Assembly (NCBI RefSeq): GCF_001922585.1 | Contig: NZ_MRBS01000001.1 | Coordinates: 671,697-735,696 of the forward strand | Source of the DNA: Pantoea sp. 1.19 | GTDB taxonomy: Bacteria; Pseudomonadota; Gammaproteobacteria; Enterobacterales; Enterobacteriaceae | DNA: 64,000 bases | Direction: 5' to 3' | Shown here: one piece after another, positions 39,428 through 48,880 of the stretch | Numbering within the stretch: the first letter of the stretch is position 1 | Layout: each line of letters opens with the position of its first letter | The notes under the pieces: generated by a model | The model's input: the letters and a program-made list of their open reading frames with translations, nothing else | The model's database searches: none | Told to the model about the DNA's origin: nothing | Translations under genes and position numbers: made by a program

Positions 39428-40431
39428 TGCAGTGGTATCCGTGGCTGAATGCGCCCTATCGCCAGCTGATCGCACAGCATCAGCAGGGGCGGGCGCATCA
39501 CGCGGTGCTGGTGTACGCGCTGCCGGGCATGGGCGAGGCGGCGCTGGCGTGGGGCGTTAGCCGCTGGCTATTGTGTCAGCGGCCGGCGGGGCTGAAAAGC
39601 TGCGGCGTGTGCCACGGATGTCAGCTGATGCAGGCGGGTAACCATCCCGACTGGCACGCGCTGGCGGTGGATAAGGGCAAAAGCAGCCTCGGCATCGACG
39701 CAGTACGGCAGCTCAGCGACACCCTCTGGCACCATGCGCAGCAGGGCGGTGCCCGCGTAGTGTGGGTGCCCGATGCCAATGCGCTGACCGAGGCGGCGGC
39801 TAACGCGCTGCTGAAAACCCTGGAGGAGCCGCCGCAAAACTGCTGGTTCCTGCTCGGCAGTCGCGAGCCCGGTCGCCTGCTGGCGACCCTGCGCAGTCGC
39901 TGCCTGCTGTGGCATCTGCCGCCGCCGCCCGAGGCGCAGAGCCTCGCGTGGCTGCGCAAGCAGCGGCCGGTGGATGAGGCGGCCGGAGTGACGGCACTGC
40001 GCTTGTGCAGCGGTGCGCCCGGCGCCGCGCTGGCGCTGCTGGATGCGTCGCAGTGGCAGCAGCGCCAGCAGCTGTGCGACGCGCTGTTCGCGCTGACCGA
40101 ACAGGGCGATCTGCTGGCCCTGTTGCCGGTGCTGAATCAGGAAGATGCGCCGCGGCGCATCGGCTGGCTCTGCTCGCTGCTGGTGGATGCGCTTAAGTGT
40201 CACCGCGCGGCGGGCGCGGGGATGCAGAATGCCGATCGCCTGCCCCTGGTACACGCGCTGGCTCGCTGGCTGACCGCGCCGCAGCTGGATAGCGCGCTGC
40301 GCCAGTGGCTGCGCTGCCGCGATCGCCTTCGCCACGTCGTGGCGGTCAACCGCGAGCTGCTCATCACCGAACAGTTACTGGAATGGGAGCGGCGGTGTAA
40401 TGCCGTTCCCGGCAAAATCGAAAGAGAGTAG
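39427..40431 (+). CDS. holB: DNA polymerase III delta' subunit
   Basis: A 334-aa clamp-loader subunit of the replicase. The Zn-binding segment CGVCHGCQLMQAGNHPD is seen near residue 60; as in other delta' proteins, a functional Walker A motif is missing, but the SRC-type motif (LRSRCLLW) is present. The C-terminal third is the collar domain. The ATG overlaps the tmk stop by one base. Confidence 0.94.
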   Translation: MQWYPWLNAPYRQLIAQHQQGRAHHAVLVYALPGMGEAALAWGVSRWLLCQRPAGLKSCGVCHGCQLMQAGNHPDWHALAVDKGKSSLGIDAVRQLSDTLWHHAQQGGARVVWVPDANALTEAAANALLKTLEEPPQNCWFLLGSREPGRLLATLRSRCLLWHLPPPPEAQSLAWLRKQRPVDEAAGVTALRLCSGAPGAALALLDASQWQQRQQLCDALFALTEQGDLLALLPVLNQEDAPRRIGWLCSLLVDALKCHRAAGAGMQNADRLPLVHALARWLTAPQLDSALRQWLRCRDRLRHVVAVNRELLITEQLLEWERRCNAVPGKIERE

Positions 40432-40434
40432 AAG

Positions 40435-41235
40435 ATGTTTATCGTAGATTCCCATTGCCATCTTGACAGTCTTGACTACGACAAGCTGCATCAGGATGTG
40501 GACGACGTGCTGGCAAAAGCCGCGGCGCGTGACGTGAAATTTATGCTGGCGGTGGCGACCACGCTGCCCGGCTATCGGGCAATGGTCGGGCAGATTGGCG
40601 AGCGCGACAACGTAGCCTTCTCCTGCGGGGTACACCCGCTGAATCAGGATGAGGCGTGGGATTTCGCCGAACTGCGCGCGCTGGCGGCAGATTCACGGGT
40701 GATTGCGCTGGGCGAAACCGGGCTGGATTACTATTACCAGCAGGAGACCAAAGCGCAGCAGCAGGCGGCGTTCCGCGAGCATATCCGCGTTGGGCGCGCG
40801 TTGAATAAGCCGGTGATCGTGCACACCCGCGACGCCCGCGAGGATACGCTGGCTATCCTACGCGAAGAGCAGGTGGAGGGCTGCGGCGGCGTGCTGCACT
40901 GTTTTACCGAGGATACCGCCACCGCCGGCAAACTGCTGGACATGGGGTTCTATATCTCCTTCTCCGGCATCGTCACCTTCCGCAACGCCGAGGCGCTGCG
41001 TGACGCTGCGCGCTACGTGCCGCTGGATCGCCTGCTGGTGGAAACCGACTCGCCGTACCTGGCGCCGGTGCCGCACCGCGGCAAAGAGAATCAGCCGGCG
41101 TTCACGCGCGACGTGGCCGAGTATCTTGCGGTGCTAAAAGGCGTCAGTCTGGACGCGCTGGCCGCGGCAACCACCGAAAACTTCTCGCGCCTGTTTCACG
41201 TGCCAATGACGCGTCTGCGCGACGCGGATTGTTAA
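40435..41235 (+). CDS. ycfH: TatD family metal-dependent hydrolase YcfH
   Basis: A 266-aa TIM-barrel hydrolase of the TatD family, likely a nuclease or deaminase-like enzyme; the substrate is not settled. Metal-binding features are HCHLDSL near the start, GETGLDYYY (Glu), PVIVHTRDA (His), LHCFTED (His) and VETDSPYL (Asp). It lies 3 bp after holB and ends the operon before a terminator. Confidence 0.93.
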   Translation: MFIVDSHCHLDSLDYDKLHQDVDDVLAKAAARDVKFMLAVATTLPGYRAMVGQIGERDNVAFSCGVHPLNQDEAWDFAELRALAADSRVIALGETGLDYYYQQETKAQQQAAFREHIRVGRALNKPVIVHTRDAREDTLAILREEQVEGCGGVLHCFTEDTATAGKLLDMGFYISFSGIVTFRNAEALRDAARYVPLDRLLVETDSPYLAPVPHRGKENQPAFTRDVAEYLAVLKGVSLDALAAATTENFSRLFHVPMTRLRDADC

Positions 41236-41268
41236 TTTCAAAGCCCGTAATAAATTGGTTGTTATTCG

Positions 41269-41308
41269 CGCTGCCCGCCGTCCATATCGGATGCGGGCGG
41301 CGTTTTTT
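41269..41308 (+). terminator. Rho-independent terminator after ycfH
   Basis: CGCTGCCCGC pairs with GCGGGCGGCG (one G-T pair) across a 14-nt loop and is followed by six T residues. It lies 33 bases past ycfH. Confidence 0.8.
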
Positions 41309-41366
41309 GCCCTAAAAACGGGCTAATCATCGCCGTTTGCGCGAAAACTCTGCGGTGTAATTGGTG

Positions 41367-41388
41367 AAACGTGATAGCCATCAAACAA
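41367..41388 (+). promoter_or_regulatory. CRP site of ptsG
   Basis: The block AAACGTGATAGCCATCAAAC (41367-41386) differs by one base from the CRP-binding site upstream of E. coli ptsG as I remember it (GCCGTC there). It holds the GTGA half-site; the other half (TCAAA) is weaker, as in E. coli. Confidence 0.65.
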
Positions 41389-41400
41389 ACAAACACCGAA

Positions 41401-41422
41401 TTATTTTACTCTTCGTAATAAT
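41401..41422 (+). promoter_or_regulatory. Mlc operator of ptsG
   Basis: TTATTTTACTCTTCGTAATA (first 20 of 22 bases) closely matches the Mlc operator of E. coli ptsG, differing only in the centre. Mlc represses ptsG until glucose transport sequesters it at the membrane. The site lies 13 bp downstream of the CRP site, as expected. Confidence 0.7.
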
Positions 41423-41502
41423 TACGAGCGCGCTCAGACGCGCCACCCGGTGAGCGGATCCTCCCCCGCCCACCACGCGCACGTCGCGTTAAAAACGCAC
41501 TC

Positions 41503-41513
41503 ATACTCAGGAG
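41503..41513 (+). promoter_or_regulatory. Probable SgrS small-RNA target and ribosome-binding site of ptsG
   Basis: ATACTCAGGAG lies 10-20 bases before the ptsG ATG and equals the core of the E. coli ptsG segment that pairs with SgrS under glucose-phosphate stress. The pairing partner is not in this window. Confidence 0.55.
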
Positions 41514-41522
41514 CTTCTCACT

Positions 41523-42956
41523 ATGTTCAAAAATGCATTTGCGAACCTGCAAAAGGTCGGTAAATCGCTGATGTTACCGGTGTCGGTGCTGCCGATCGCC
41601 GGTATATTGCTGGGCGTCGGTTCAGCAAATTTTAGCTGGCTGCCTGCCGTTGTCTCTAACGTCATGGCCGAAGCGGGCGGTTCCGTATTCGCGAATATGC
41701 CGCTGATCTTCGCCATCGGCGTCGCGCTGGGCTTTACCAATAACGATGGGGTGTCGGCGCTGGCGGCGGTGGTGGCCTACGGCATCATGGTCAAAACCAT
41801 GGCGGTGGTGGCCCCGCTGGTGCTGCATCTGCCAGCGGATGAAATCGCCAGTAAGCACCTTGCCGATACCGGGGTGCTGGGCGGCATCATAGCCGGTGCG
41901 ATCGCGGCGTACATGTTTAATCGCTTTTACCGTATTCAGCTGCCGGAATACCTCGGCTTTTTTGCCGGCAAGCGTTTTGTACCGATCATCTCCGGCCTGA
42001 CGGCGATTGTCCTTGGGGTTATCCTCTCTTTTATCTGGCCGCCAATTGGCTCCGCGATTCAGACCTTCTCGCAGTGGGCAGCTTACCAGAACCCGGTGCT
42101 GGCATTTGGAATCTATGGCGTGGTTGAGCGCGCGCTGGTGCCGTTTGGCCTGCACCATATCTGGAACGTTCCGTTCCAGATGCAGATTGGTGAGTACACC
42201 AACGCCGCCGGTCAGGTGTTCCACGGTGACATTCCGCGCTATATGGCGGGCGACCCGACGGCCGGTAAACTCTCCGGTGGCTTCCTGTTTAAAATGTTTG
42301 GCCTGCCGGCGGCGGCGATTGCCATCTGGCACTCGGCGAAACCGGAAAACCGTGCCAAAGTGGGCGGCATCATGATCTCCGCGGCGCTGACCTCGTTCCT
42401 GACCGGGATCACCGAACCTATCGAATTCTCGTTCATGTTCGTGGCGCCGATTCTGTATGTTATTCATGCGATTCTGGCCGGCCTGGCCTTCCCGATCTGC
42501 ATTCTGCTCGGCATGCGCGACGGCACCAGCTTCTCACACGGCCTGATCGATTTTATCGTACTGAGCGGTAACAGCAGCCGCCTGTGGCTGTTCCCGATTG
42601 TCGGGCTCTGTTACGCGGCTATCTACTACACCGTGTTCCGCGTGCTGATTGCTAAGCTGAATCTGAAAACGCCGGGGCGCGAAGACAGCACCAGCGAAGA
42701 GAACAGCGGTGACGGCAGCCAGATGGCGGCCAACCTGGTTGCGGCTTTTGGTGGCAAAGACAACATCACTAACCTCGATGCCTGTATTACCCGCCTGCGC
42801 GTCAGCGTGGCCGACGTGGCGAAGGTCGATCAGGCGGGGCTGAAAAAACTCGGTGCTGCCGGCGTTGTGGTGGCGGGTTCTGGCGTACAGGCCATCTTCG
42901 GCACCAAGTCGGATAACCTGAAAACCGATATGGACGACTACATCCGTAACCACTGA
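41523..42956 (+). CDS. ptsG: Glucose-specific PTS enzyme IICB
   Basis: A 477-aa membrane permease that imports and phosphorylates glucose. Residues ~1-385 form the IIC domain with about ten membrane segments and the conserved [16 protein letters not shown] linker leads to the IIB domain (~400-477), with the phosphorylated Cys in [15 protein letters not shown]. It accepts phosphate from EIIA-Glc (not in this window). Upstream CRP, Mlc and SgrS elements resemble E. coli. Confidence 0.97.
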   Translation: MFKNAFANLQKVGKSLMLPVSVLPIAGILLGVGSANFSWLPAVVSNVMAEAGGSVFANMPLIFAIGVALGFTNNDGVSALAAVVAYGIMVKTMAVVAPLVLHLPADEIASKHLADTGVLGGIIAGAIAAYMFNRFYRIQLPEYLGFFAGKRFVPIISGLTAIVLGVILSFIWPPIGSAIQTFSQWAAYQNPVLAFGIYGVVERALVPFGLHHIWNVPFQMQIGEYTNAAGQVFHGDIPRYMAGDPTAGKLSGGFLFKMFGLPAAAIAIWHSAKPENRAKVGGIMISAALTSFLTGITEPIEFSFMFVAPILYVIHAILAGLAFPICILLGMRDGTSFSHGLIDFIVLSGNSSRLWLFPIVGLCYAAIYYTVFRVLIAKLNLKTPGREDSTSEENSGDGSQMAANLVAAFGGKDNITNLDACITRLRVSVADVAKVDQAGLKKLGAAGVVVAGSGVQAIFGTKSDNLKTDMDDYIRNH

Positions 42957-42975
42957 TACCGTCCGGGGAGTGTTT

Positions 42976-43002
42976 AAAAGGGAGCCGCGGCTCCCTTTTT
43001 TT
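42976..43002 (+). terminator. Rho-independent terminator of ptsG
   Basis: AAAAGGGAGCC / GGCTCCCTTTT forms a perfect 11-bp stem that runs into a T-tract, 20 bases after the stop. Confidence 0.92.
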
Positions 43003-43108
43003 ATGCCGCGGAAGGGCGCGACAGGAAGTTTCTCCGCGCTGAAGGTTGAATAAACGGTCCGGTCTCGCTCATACTGCGAAGATAACCGACTGCCACAAGG
43101 GAAAAAAA

Positions 43109-43459
43109 ATGGCCGAAGAGACGATTTTTAGCAAAATTATCCGTCGAGAAATCCCCGCCGATATTGTCTACCAGGATGAGCTGGTTACCGCTTTCCGCGA
43201 TATCGCGCCGAAAGCCCCCACCCATATCCTGATCATTCCTAACGTGCTGATCCCCACCGTCAATGACGTCCAGCCGGCCCATGAGCAGGCGCTGGGGCGC
43301 ATGATGACCGTGGCGGCAAAAATTGCCCGCGATGAAGGGATCGCCGAAGACGGCTACCGTCTGATCGTGAACTGTAATCAGCACGGTGGCCAGGAGGTGT
43401 ATCACATCCATATGCACCTTGTGGGCGGCCGGCCGCTCGGACCCATGCTCGCTCACTGA
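43109..43459 (+). CDS. hinT: Purine nucleoside phosphoramidase HinT (HIT family)
   Basis: A 116-aa HIT-family hydrolase that cleaves AMP-amine bonds. The histidine triad is HIHMHLVGG (His99, 101, 103). It starts [20 protein letters not shown]; the ATG at 43109 has a CAAGGGAAAA site upstream, and an earlier in-frame ATG at 43046 is not conserved. It begins the hinT-ycfL-lpoB-thiK-nagZ string. Confidence 0.96.
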   Translation: MAEETIFSKIIRREIPADIVYQDELVTAFRDIAPKAPTHILIIPNVLIPTVNDVQPAHEQALGRMMTVAAKIARDEGIAEDGYRLIVNCNQHGGQEVYHIHMHLVGGRPLGPMLAH

Positions 43460-43469
43460 GGCCACCGCC

Positions 43470-43844
43470 ATGACCCGACGTCTGTTTCCCCTAATGGCCC
43501 TCGCGCTGCTGACCCTCACGGGGTGCAGCGGCGATACAACCGCCATTAATACTTCGCAGTCGCTGGTGATGGACGCCGCCGTGCTGTCGGCCGGGATCTC
43601 CACTGACGAACCGACGATCAGTGAGGTGGATGGCCAGCAGCGCGCCAGTAGCTCGCTGTACAACGAGCAGGAAAAAGCCGTAACCCTGCACTATCGTTTC
43701 TATTGGTATGATGATAAAGGTCTTGAGCTGCTGCCGTTTGAGCGCGCGCGGACCGTCACGGTCCCGCCCCACCAGCGGGTGCAGGTCATCTCGCAAACCG
43801 GCAACCTGAACGCCAGTAAAGTGCGTCTCTGGTTGTATCTTTGA
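43470..43844 (+). CDS. ycfL: YcfL lipoprotein (DUF1425)
   Basis: A 124-aa predicted outer-membrane lipoprotein with signal peptide MTRRLFPLMALALLTLTGCS (lipobox LTGC). The mature part is a DUF1425 immunoglobulin-like domain with the YRFYWYDDKGLEL block. The function is unknown; its constant position before lpoB suggests a cell-wall link. It starts 10 bp after hinT. Confidence 0.88.
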   Translation: MTRRLFPLMALALLTLTGCSGDTTAINTSQSLVMDAAVLSAGISTDEPTISEVDGQQRASSSLYNEQEKAVTLHYRFYWYDDKGLELLPFERARTVTVPPHQRVQVISQTGNLNASKVRLWLYL

Positions 43845-43855
43845 GGAATCGCTGG

Positions 43856-44446
43856 GTGAGTATGAAAAAACTGTCCGGCATTGTTTTACTGACAATGCTG
43901 ATGTCCGGGTGTGTGATTGAACCGCCGCCGTCGCCACAGCCGCCCGCGCCGGTCGAGCCGGTGCCGGAGCCGCAACAGCCGGTCCCGCCGCAGCCCGAGC
44001 CGGGGCAAACGGTGCCGACGCCGCCCAAAATGCAGTCGATTAACTGGCCAGCCAGCGTAGCGCCGCTGGTGGCGAACATGGTGAAGGCCGACGGCGTGAC
44101 CGCCGGCAGCGTGCTGCTGGTGGATAATGTCAAAAACAGCACCAACGGCAGTCTGCAAACCGCGAAAGCCACCGCGGCCATTGTGCAGGCGCTGACTAAC
44201 AACCCCACCTTCAGCCTGGTCTCCGCCGATCGGCTGCGCACCGCCCGGCAGACCCTCGGCCTCTCTGCGGATGACAGCCTGGTGTCCCGCAGCAAAGCGG
44301 TTGGACTGGCGCGCTACGTCAGCGCGCAGTACGTGCTGTACAGCAACGTGGAGGGCGACGTGAAATCGCCCGATTTGCAAATGCAGCTAATGCTGGTTCA
44401 AACCGGAGAGATAATCTGGTCCGGCCATGGCAGCGTGCAGCATTGA
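43856..44446 (+). CDS. lpoB: PBP1b activator lipoprotein LpoB
   Basis: An outer-membrane lipoprotein of about 196 aa that crosses the periplasm and stimulates PBP1b. After the lipobox MSGC comes a ~45-residue Pro/Glu-rich disordered linker, then the globular domain with GVTAGSVLLVDNVKNSTNGS and the end [18 protein letters not shown] prefer the GTG at 43856, since GAGGA lies 8 bases before it; the ATG at 43862 would shorten it by two residues. It overlaps the start of thiK by 20 bp. Confidence 0.93.
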   Translation: MSMKKLSGIVLLTMLMSGCVIEPPPSPQPPAPVEPVPEPQQPVPPQPEPGQTVPTPPKMQSINWPASVAPLVANMVKADGVTAGSVLLVDNVKNSTNGSLQTAKATAAIVQALTNNPTFSLVSADRLRTARQTLGLSADDSLVSRSKAVGLARYVSAQYVLYSNVEGDVKSPDLQMQLMLVQTGEIIWSGHGSVQH

Positions 44447-45290
44447 TCCGGCGCTGACCGCGCTGATTGCCTCTCATCAACCGGCGGCACTGTCCGCCGG
44501 TTCTTTTTTGCCGCTGGCGGGCCTGTCCGGTAACAGCTTTCTGGTGGGGGCGGGCGAAGCGCGATTGCTGGTGCGGCGCACGCCGCCGCTGCCGCTGCCG
44601 TGGGTCGATCGCCAGCGCGAATACCGTCAGCTGCGGCAGCTCTACGGCAGCGGTCTTGCGCCGCAGGCGCTGGCGTGGCAAGCGCCGTGGCTGCTGCTGC
44701 GCTGGCAGCCGGGCACGCCGCTCACCGCCGCCGCACTGCCATCCCGCCTGCCCGAACTGGCCCAGCTACTCACCCGGCTGCACCATCAGCCGCTGTCGGG
44801 CTGGCGTTTTTCCCTGCCGGCGCTGCTGGCGCGCTACTGGCAGCTGTGCCGCATCCACCCACCGCAGTGGCTGCGCGCGTGGCAGCGCCTGCGCCGGCGC
44901 GGCGCGCCGCGACCGCTGCGACTGGCGCGGCTGCACATGGACGTTCATGCCGGCAACCTGCTGGATGACGACGGCCAGCTGCGGCTTATCGACTGGGAGT
45001 ATGCCGGCGACGGCGACGTGGCGCTGGAGCTGGCAGCGATCTGCGCGGCGACGCCGCTGCCAGCGGAAGATCGCGCGCGCTTCATCGCCGACTATGCACA
45101 GCATAACCGCCTGTCGGTCAGCGCGCTGACGGCGGCGATGCATCGCTGGCAGCCGTGGCTGGCGCTGCTGATGGCCTGCTGGTATCAGCTGCGCGCCGAG
45201 CAGGCGGGCGGCCGTGACGCCCGCCAGCGCGCCGCCGCCGGCTGGCAGGCGCTGGACACCTGCAAACCCTTCGCCGATCCATTATCATGA
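44427..45290 (+). CDS. thiK: Thiamine kinase
   Basis: A 287-aa aminoglycoside phosphotransferase-fold kinase that phosphorylates salvaged thiamine. The catalytic loop [10 protein letters not shown] and the metal-binding [11 protein letters not shown] are intact and follow the ThiK pattern. It is very Leu/Arg/Ala-rich, as GC-rich genomes often make this protein. It overlaps lpoB by 20 bp, and nagZ follows after 28 bp. Confidence 0.9.
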   Translation: MAACSIDPALTALIASHQPAALSAGSFLPLAGLSGNSFLVGAGEARLLVRRTPPLPLPWVDRQREYRQLRQLYGSGLAPQALAWQAPWLLLRWQPGTPLTAAALPSRLPELAQLLTRLHHQPLSGWRFSLPALLARYWQLCRIHPPQWLRAWQRLRRRGAPRPLRLARLHMDVHAGNLLDDDGQLRLIDWEYAGDGDVALELAAICAATPLPAEDRARFIADYAQHNRLSVSALTAAMHRWQPWLALLMACWYQLRAEQAGGRDARQRAAAGWQALDTCKPFADPLS

Positions 45291-45318
45291 GCGGCATCAT
45301 AGTCAGAGGATAAACAGA

Positions 45319-46368
45319 ATGTTGGAAAGTGCACTGCCCGGTCCGGTGATGCTCGACGTCGAAGGCTACAGCCTGGACGCTGAAGAGCGGGAGATCCTGC
45401 AGCATCCGCTGGTGGGAGGGCTCATTTTATTTGCCCGGAATTATCACGACCCGGATCAGCTGGCTGAGCTGGTCCGCCAGGTGCGTGACGCATCGCGCCA
45501 TCGGCTGCTGGTGGCGGTAGATCAGGAGGGCGGACGCGTGCAGCGCTTTCGGGACGGTTTTACCACGCTGCCCGCCATGCAGGCGCTGGCCGCGCTGAAT
45601 CCTCCGGCGCAGGCTCACGCGCTGGCGGAAGAGGCCGGCTGGCTGATTGCCAGCGAAATGACCGCCATGGATATTGATATTAGCTTTGCGCCGGTGCTGG
45701 ATCTTGGCCACGGCAGCGCGGCCATTGGTGAACGGGCATTCCACCACGATGCCGACCAGGCGCTGAGTCTCGCGCGTCGCTTTATTCAGGGAATGCACAG
45801 CGGCGGCATGAAAACCACGGGCAAGCACTTTCCCGGTCACGGTGCCGTCAGCGCGGATTCCCACAAGGAGACGCCGCGCGACGATCGCCGCGGGGACGTC
45901 ATCCGACAGCAGGACATGCGGCTGTTCGCTACGCTGATTAGCGAGGGCGCGCTGGACGCCATCATGCCCGCGCACGTGATCTTCAGTCAGCTGGATCCGC
46001 GTCCGGCCAGCGGCTCACCCTACTGGTTGCACACGGTGCTGCGCGACGAGCTGGGCTTTAACGGCGTGGTGTTCTCCGATGATCTCTCCATGGAGGGCGC
46101 GGCGATCATGGGCAGTTACGCGGAGCGCGCGCAGGCGGCACTGAACGCCGGGTGCGATATGATTCTGGTATGCAATAACCGACGTGGTGCGGTCAGCGTG
46201 CTGGACAATCTGTCTCCGCAGACGGCGCCGCGCGTGGCGCAACTGGCGCACCGCGGCCATTATTGCCGCGACACGCTGCAGCACACGCAGCGCTGGCGTG
46301 ACAGCAGCGCCGCGCTGTCGGCTCTGCAGGCGCGCTGGCTGGAGCATAAAGCGGCGCTGGGCGGTTAA
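45319..46368 (+). CDS. nagZ: Beta-N-acetylhexosaminidase NagZ
   Basis: A 349-aa cytoplasmic family 3 glycoside hydrolase that removes GlcNAc from anhydro-muropeptides during wall recycling and so produces the AmpR inducer. The family motif [14 protein letters not shown] (catalytic His) and [13 protein letters not shown] (nucleophile Asp) are intact. The start ATG at 45319 follows AGAGGATAAACAG and adds ~8 residues to the E. coli start. The reaction links to NagK at 55.7 kb. The usual next gene ycfP is missing. Confidence 0.96.
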   Translation: MLESALPGPVMLDVEGYSLDAEEREILQHPLVGGLILFARNYHDPDQLAELVRQVRDASRHRLLVAVDQEGGRVQRFRDGFTTLPAMQALAALNPPAQAHALAEEAGWLIASEMTAMDIDISFAPVLDLGHGSAAIGERAFHHDADQALSLARRFIQGMHSGGMKTTGKHFPGHGAVSADSHKETPRDDRRGDVIRQQDMRLFATLISEGALDAIMPAHVIFSQLDPRPASGSPYWLHTVLRDELGFNGVVFSDDLSMEGAAIMGSYAERAQAALNAGCDMILVCNNRRGAVSVLDNLSPQTAPRVAQLAHRGHYCRDTLQHTQRWRDSSAALSALQARWLEHKAALGG

Positions 46369-46381
46369 GCGTTCCCCCTTA

Positions 46382-46403
46382 GGCGGGCCGACCGCGGCCC
46401 GCC
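46382..46403 (+). terminator. Hairpin after nagZ
   Basis: GGCGGGCCG-ACCG-CGGCCCGCC is a perfect 9-bp stem 13 bases after the nagZ stop. No T-tract follows, so it may be a weak or Rho-assisted terminator. Confidence 0.5.
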
Positions 46404-46436
46404 GACGCGCCCCGACGGGACCTTGTCTGAGTTGTC

Positions 46437-46450
46437 TTGATCCAGATCAA
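46437..46450 (+). promoter_or_regulatory. FNR box of ndh
   Basis: TTGATCCAGATCAA equals the FNR consensus TTGAT-N4-ATCAA with no mismatch. It lies 130 bp before the ndh start. FNR represses ndh anaerobically in E. coli, so the same control is very likely here. Confidence 0.9.
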
Positions 46451-46580
46451 ATTTTCATGACCCCCCTTTTCGCGCATGCTATTCTGGTCGCAATTGCGAT
46501 TTAGCTTCGCCAACCTGATGTTAATTAAGGTTATTTTCATAACCTTTGCTTAACTATTGGTTCACATTTGAGGGGGTTTT

Positions 46581-47885
46581 TTGTCTACGTCTATGAAAAA
46601 AATCGTTATTGTCGGCGGCGGCGCCGGTGGACTGGAGCTGGCGACTCAGCTGGGCCACAAGCTGGGCCGCAAGAAGAAAGCGCAGGTCACGCTGGTTGAC
46701 CGCAATCACAGCCATCTGTGGAAGCCGCTGCTGCACGAAGTGGCGACCGGATCGCTGGATGAGGGCATTGATGCCCTAAGCTATCTGGCCCACGCCCGCA
46801 ATCATCACTTCGCCTTCCAGCTGGGTACGCTGGTGGATATCGACCGGGAACGCCAGTGCCTCAAGCTGGCTGAAATCCGTGATAAGCAGGGCGAACTGCT
46901 GGTGCCGGCCCGCGAACTGCCATACGACACCCTGGTGATGGCGCTGGGCAGCACCTCGAATGACTTTGGCACCCCCGGGGTTAAAGATCACTGTATCTTC
47001 CTCGACAACCCGCATCAGGCGCGCCGTTTCCACAATGAAATGCTGGATCTGTTCCTGAAGTTCTCCGCCAGCGATGGCGAGCGCGACACGGTCAATATCG
47101 CCATCGTCGGCGGCGGGGCGACCGGGGTCGAGCTGTCGGCAGAGTTGCACAACGCGGTGAAAGAGCTGCACAGCTACGGCTATAAAGGGCTGGATAACCG
47201 CGCCCTGAACGTGACGCTGGTAGAAGCCGGTGAGCGAATTTTACCGGCGCTGCCGCCGCGCATCTCTGCTGCGGCGCACCAGGAGCTGACCAAGCTGGGT
47301 GTACGGGTCATGACGCAGACCATGGTCACTCAGGCAGAGAAGGGCGGGCTGCATACCAAAGACGGGCAGTTTATTGCCGCCGATCTGATGGTCTGGGCGG
47401 CGGGGATCAAAGCGCCGGATTTTATGCGTGAAATCGGTGGGCTGGAGACGAACCGCATCAACCAACTGGTGGTCGAATCGACGCTGCAGACGACCCGCGA
47501 TGCCAATATCTACGCCATCGGCGACTGTGCCTCCTGCGCGCGCCCCGAGGGCGGCTTTGTGCCACCGCGCGCCCAGTCGGCGCACCAGATGGCCTCGCAG
47601 GCGCTACAGAATATCCTCGCGCAGATGAAGGGGCAGGCGCCCCAGGCCTATGTTTATAAGGATCACGGATCGCTGGTCTCACTTTCTCGCTTTAGCACCG
47701 TTGGTAGCCTGATGGGGAATCTGATGCGCGGCTCGATGATGGTTGAAGGGCGCATTGCGCGCATGGTCTACATCTCGCTGTACCGTATGCACCAGGTTGC
47801 GCTGCACGGCTACTTCAAAACCGGCCTGATGATGCTGGTTGGCAGCATCAACCGGGTGATCCGCCCGCGGCTAAAGCTGCACTGA
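46581..47885 (+). CDS. ndh: NADH:quinone oxidoreductase type II (Ndh)
   Basis: A 434-aa single-subunit NADH dehydrogenase that feeds quinone without pumping protons. Two dinucleotide-binding folds are visible: [19 protein letters not shown] for FAD and [18 protein letters not shown] for NADH. The C-terminal amphipathic end ([20 protein letters not shown]) binds the membrane. It starts with TTG after GAGGGGG, and I recall the same rare start in E. coli; an ATG at 46593 is downstream. Upstream is an FNR box. Confidence 0.95.
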   Translation: MSTSMKKIVIVGGGAGGLELATQLGHKLGRKKKAQVTLVDRNHSHLWKPLLHEVATGSLDEGIDALSYLAHARNHHFAFQLGTLVDIDRERQCLKLAEIRDKQGELLVPARELPYDTLVMALGSTSNDFGTPGVKDHCIFLDNPHQARRFHNEMLDLFLKFSASDGERDTVNIAIVGGGATGVELSAELHNAVKELHSYGYKGLDNRALNVTLVEAGERILPALPPRISAAAHQELTKLGVRVMTQTMVTQAEKGGLHTKDGQFIAADLMVWAAGIKAPDFMREIGGLETNRINQLVVESTLQTTRDANIYAIGDCASCARPEGGFVPPRAQSAHQMASQALQNILAQMKGQAPQAYVYKDHGSLVSLSRFSTVGSLMGNLMRGSMMVEGRIARMVYISLYRMHQVALHGYFKTGLMMLVGSINRVIRPRLKLH

Positions 47886-47911
47886 GTCACTCAGCCGGCC
47901 CCTACGCCGCA

Positions 47912-47937
47912 GACCGGGGAAACCCGGTCATTTTTTT
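47912..47937 (+). terminator. Rho-independent terminator of ndh
   Basis: GACCGGG-GAAA-CCCGGTC (stable GNRA loop) is followed by ATTTTTTT. It lies 26 bases past the stop. The remaining gap up to ycfJ (47938-48194) holds only its promoter and leader; I see no gene there. Confidence 0.93.
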
Positions 47938-48194
47938 ACCCCGCGATGTGTCAGTCTGTTACTTTTGGTCACCGACTGCCTGTTTGCCGCGTTTTGCCGC
48001 TCAGACTGCTCCGAAAACAGTGTAACCTGCGCTGGCATCACGCGTTTCCTCTCTGATTCTGATTGTTGAACACCGCCGCCTTTTGCACACTTAACGGTAA
48101 TTACCACGGCGCATCGCGCACGCCGAGTATGTCCGGTCTGTCCGGGAATGGACAGCGGCAAAAATGCGCGGTCACATCTTTTGGAGGATGTCCT

Positions 48195-48737
48195 GTGAAT
48201 AAATCCATGTTAGCGGGTATCGGTATTGGCGTCGCGGCCGCGCTGGGCGTTGCCGGGGTGGCCAGCAGCGTGTTCGATCGCGCGCCACAATATGCACAGG
48301 TGCTTTCCGCTACGCCTATCAAAGAGACGATTAAAAACCCCCGTCAGGAGTGCCGCAACGTCACGGTGACCCACCGTCGTCCGGTGCAGGATGAAAACCG
48401 CATTGCCGGTTCGGTGCTCGGCGCGGTCGCGGGTGGCGTGCTGGGTCACCAGTTTGGTGGCGGACGGGGGCGCGATGTGGCCACGGTCGCCGGGGCGCTG
48501 GCGGGCGGCTACGCCGGAAATCAGGTGCAGGGCAGCCTGCAGGATAACGACACGTATACCCGCACGCATCAGCGCTGCAAAACCGTCTATGACAAGCAGG
48601 AAAAAATGCTGGGCTACGACGTGACCTATAAAATTGGTGACCAGCAGGGTAAGGTGCGGATGGAGAAGGATCCGGGCACCCGCATTCCGCTGGACAACAA
48701 CGGTCAGCTGATGCTTAACGACACGCCCCGGGCGTAA
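48195..48737 (+). CDS. ycfJ: Glycine-zipper protein YcfJ
   Basis: A 180-aa protein with an N-terminal membrane-type helix (LAGIGIGVAAALGVAGVAS) and a glycine-zipper 2TM domain (GSVLGAVAGGVLGHQFGGG and DVATVAGALAGGYAGNQ). Cys residues in RQECRNVTV and QRCKTVYD are conserved. YcfJ is linked to stress and biofilm phenotypes in E. coli; the mechanism is unknown. It starts with GTG at 48195, with TTGGAGGATG upstream; the same protein in E. coli starts MNKSML. Confidence 0.92.
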   Translation: MNKSMLAGIGIGVAAALGVAGVASSVFDRAPQYAQVLSATPIKETIKNPRQECRNVTVTHRRPVQDENRIAGSVLGAVAGGVLGHQFGGGRGRDVATVAGALAGGYAGNQVQGSLQDNDTYTRTHQRCKTVYDKQEKMLGYDVTYKIGDQQGKVRMEKDPGTRIPLDNNGQLMLNDTPRA

Positions 48738-48880
48738 GGGGGCGCGGGGCAGCGCGCGGCGATCCACCGCGGCGGTCCCCGCCCATCCGAAGGCGGCCGC
48801 CGTCGAGCCGGCCATACCCCTTTTTCTGCAAGCGGGGCACGAGGCCGCCGCCGCGTTCAGGCCCCTTTGTATCGGGGCCG

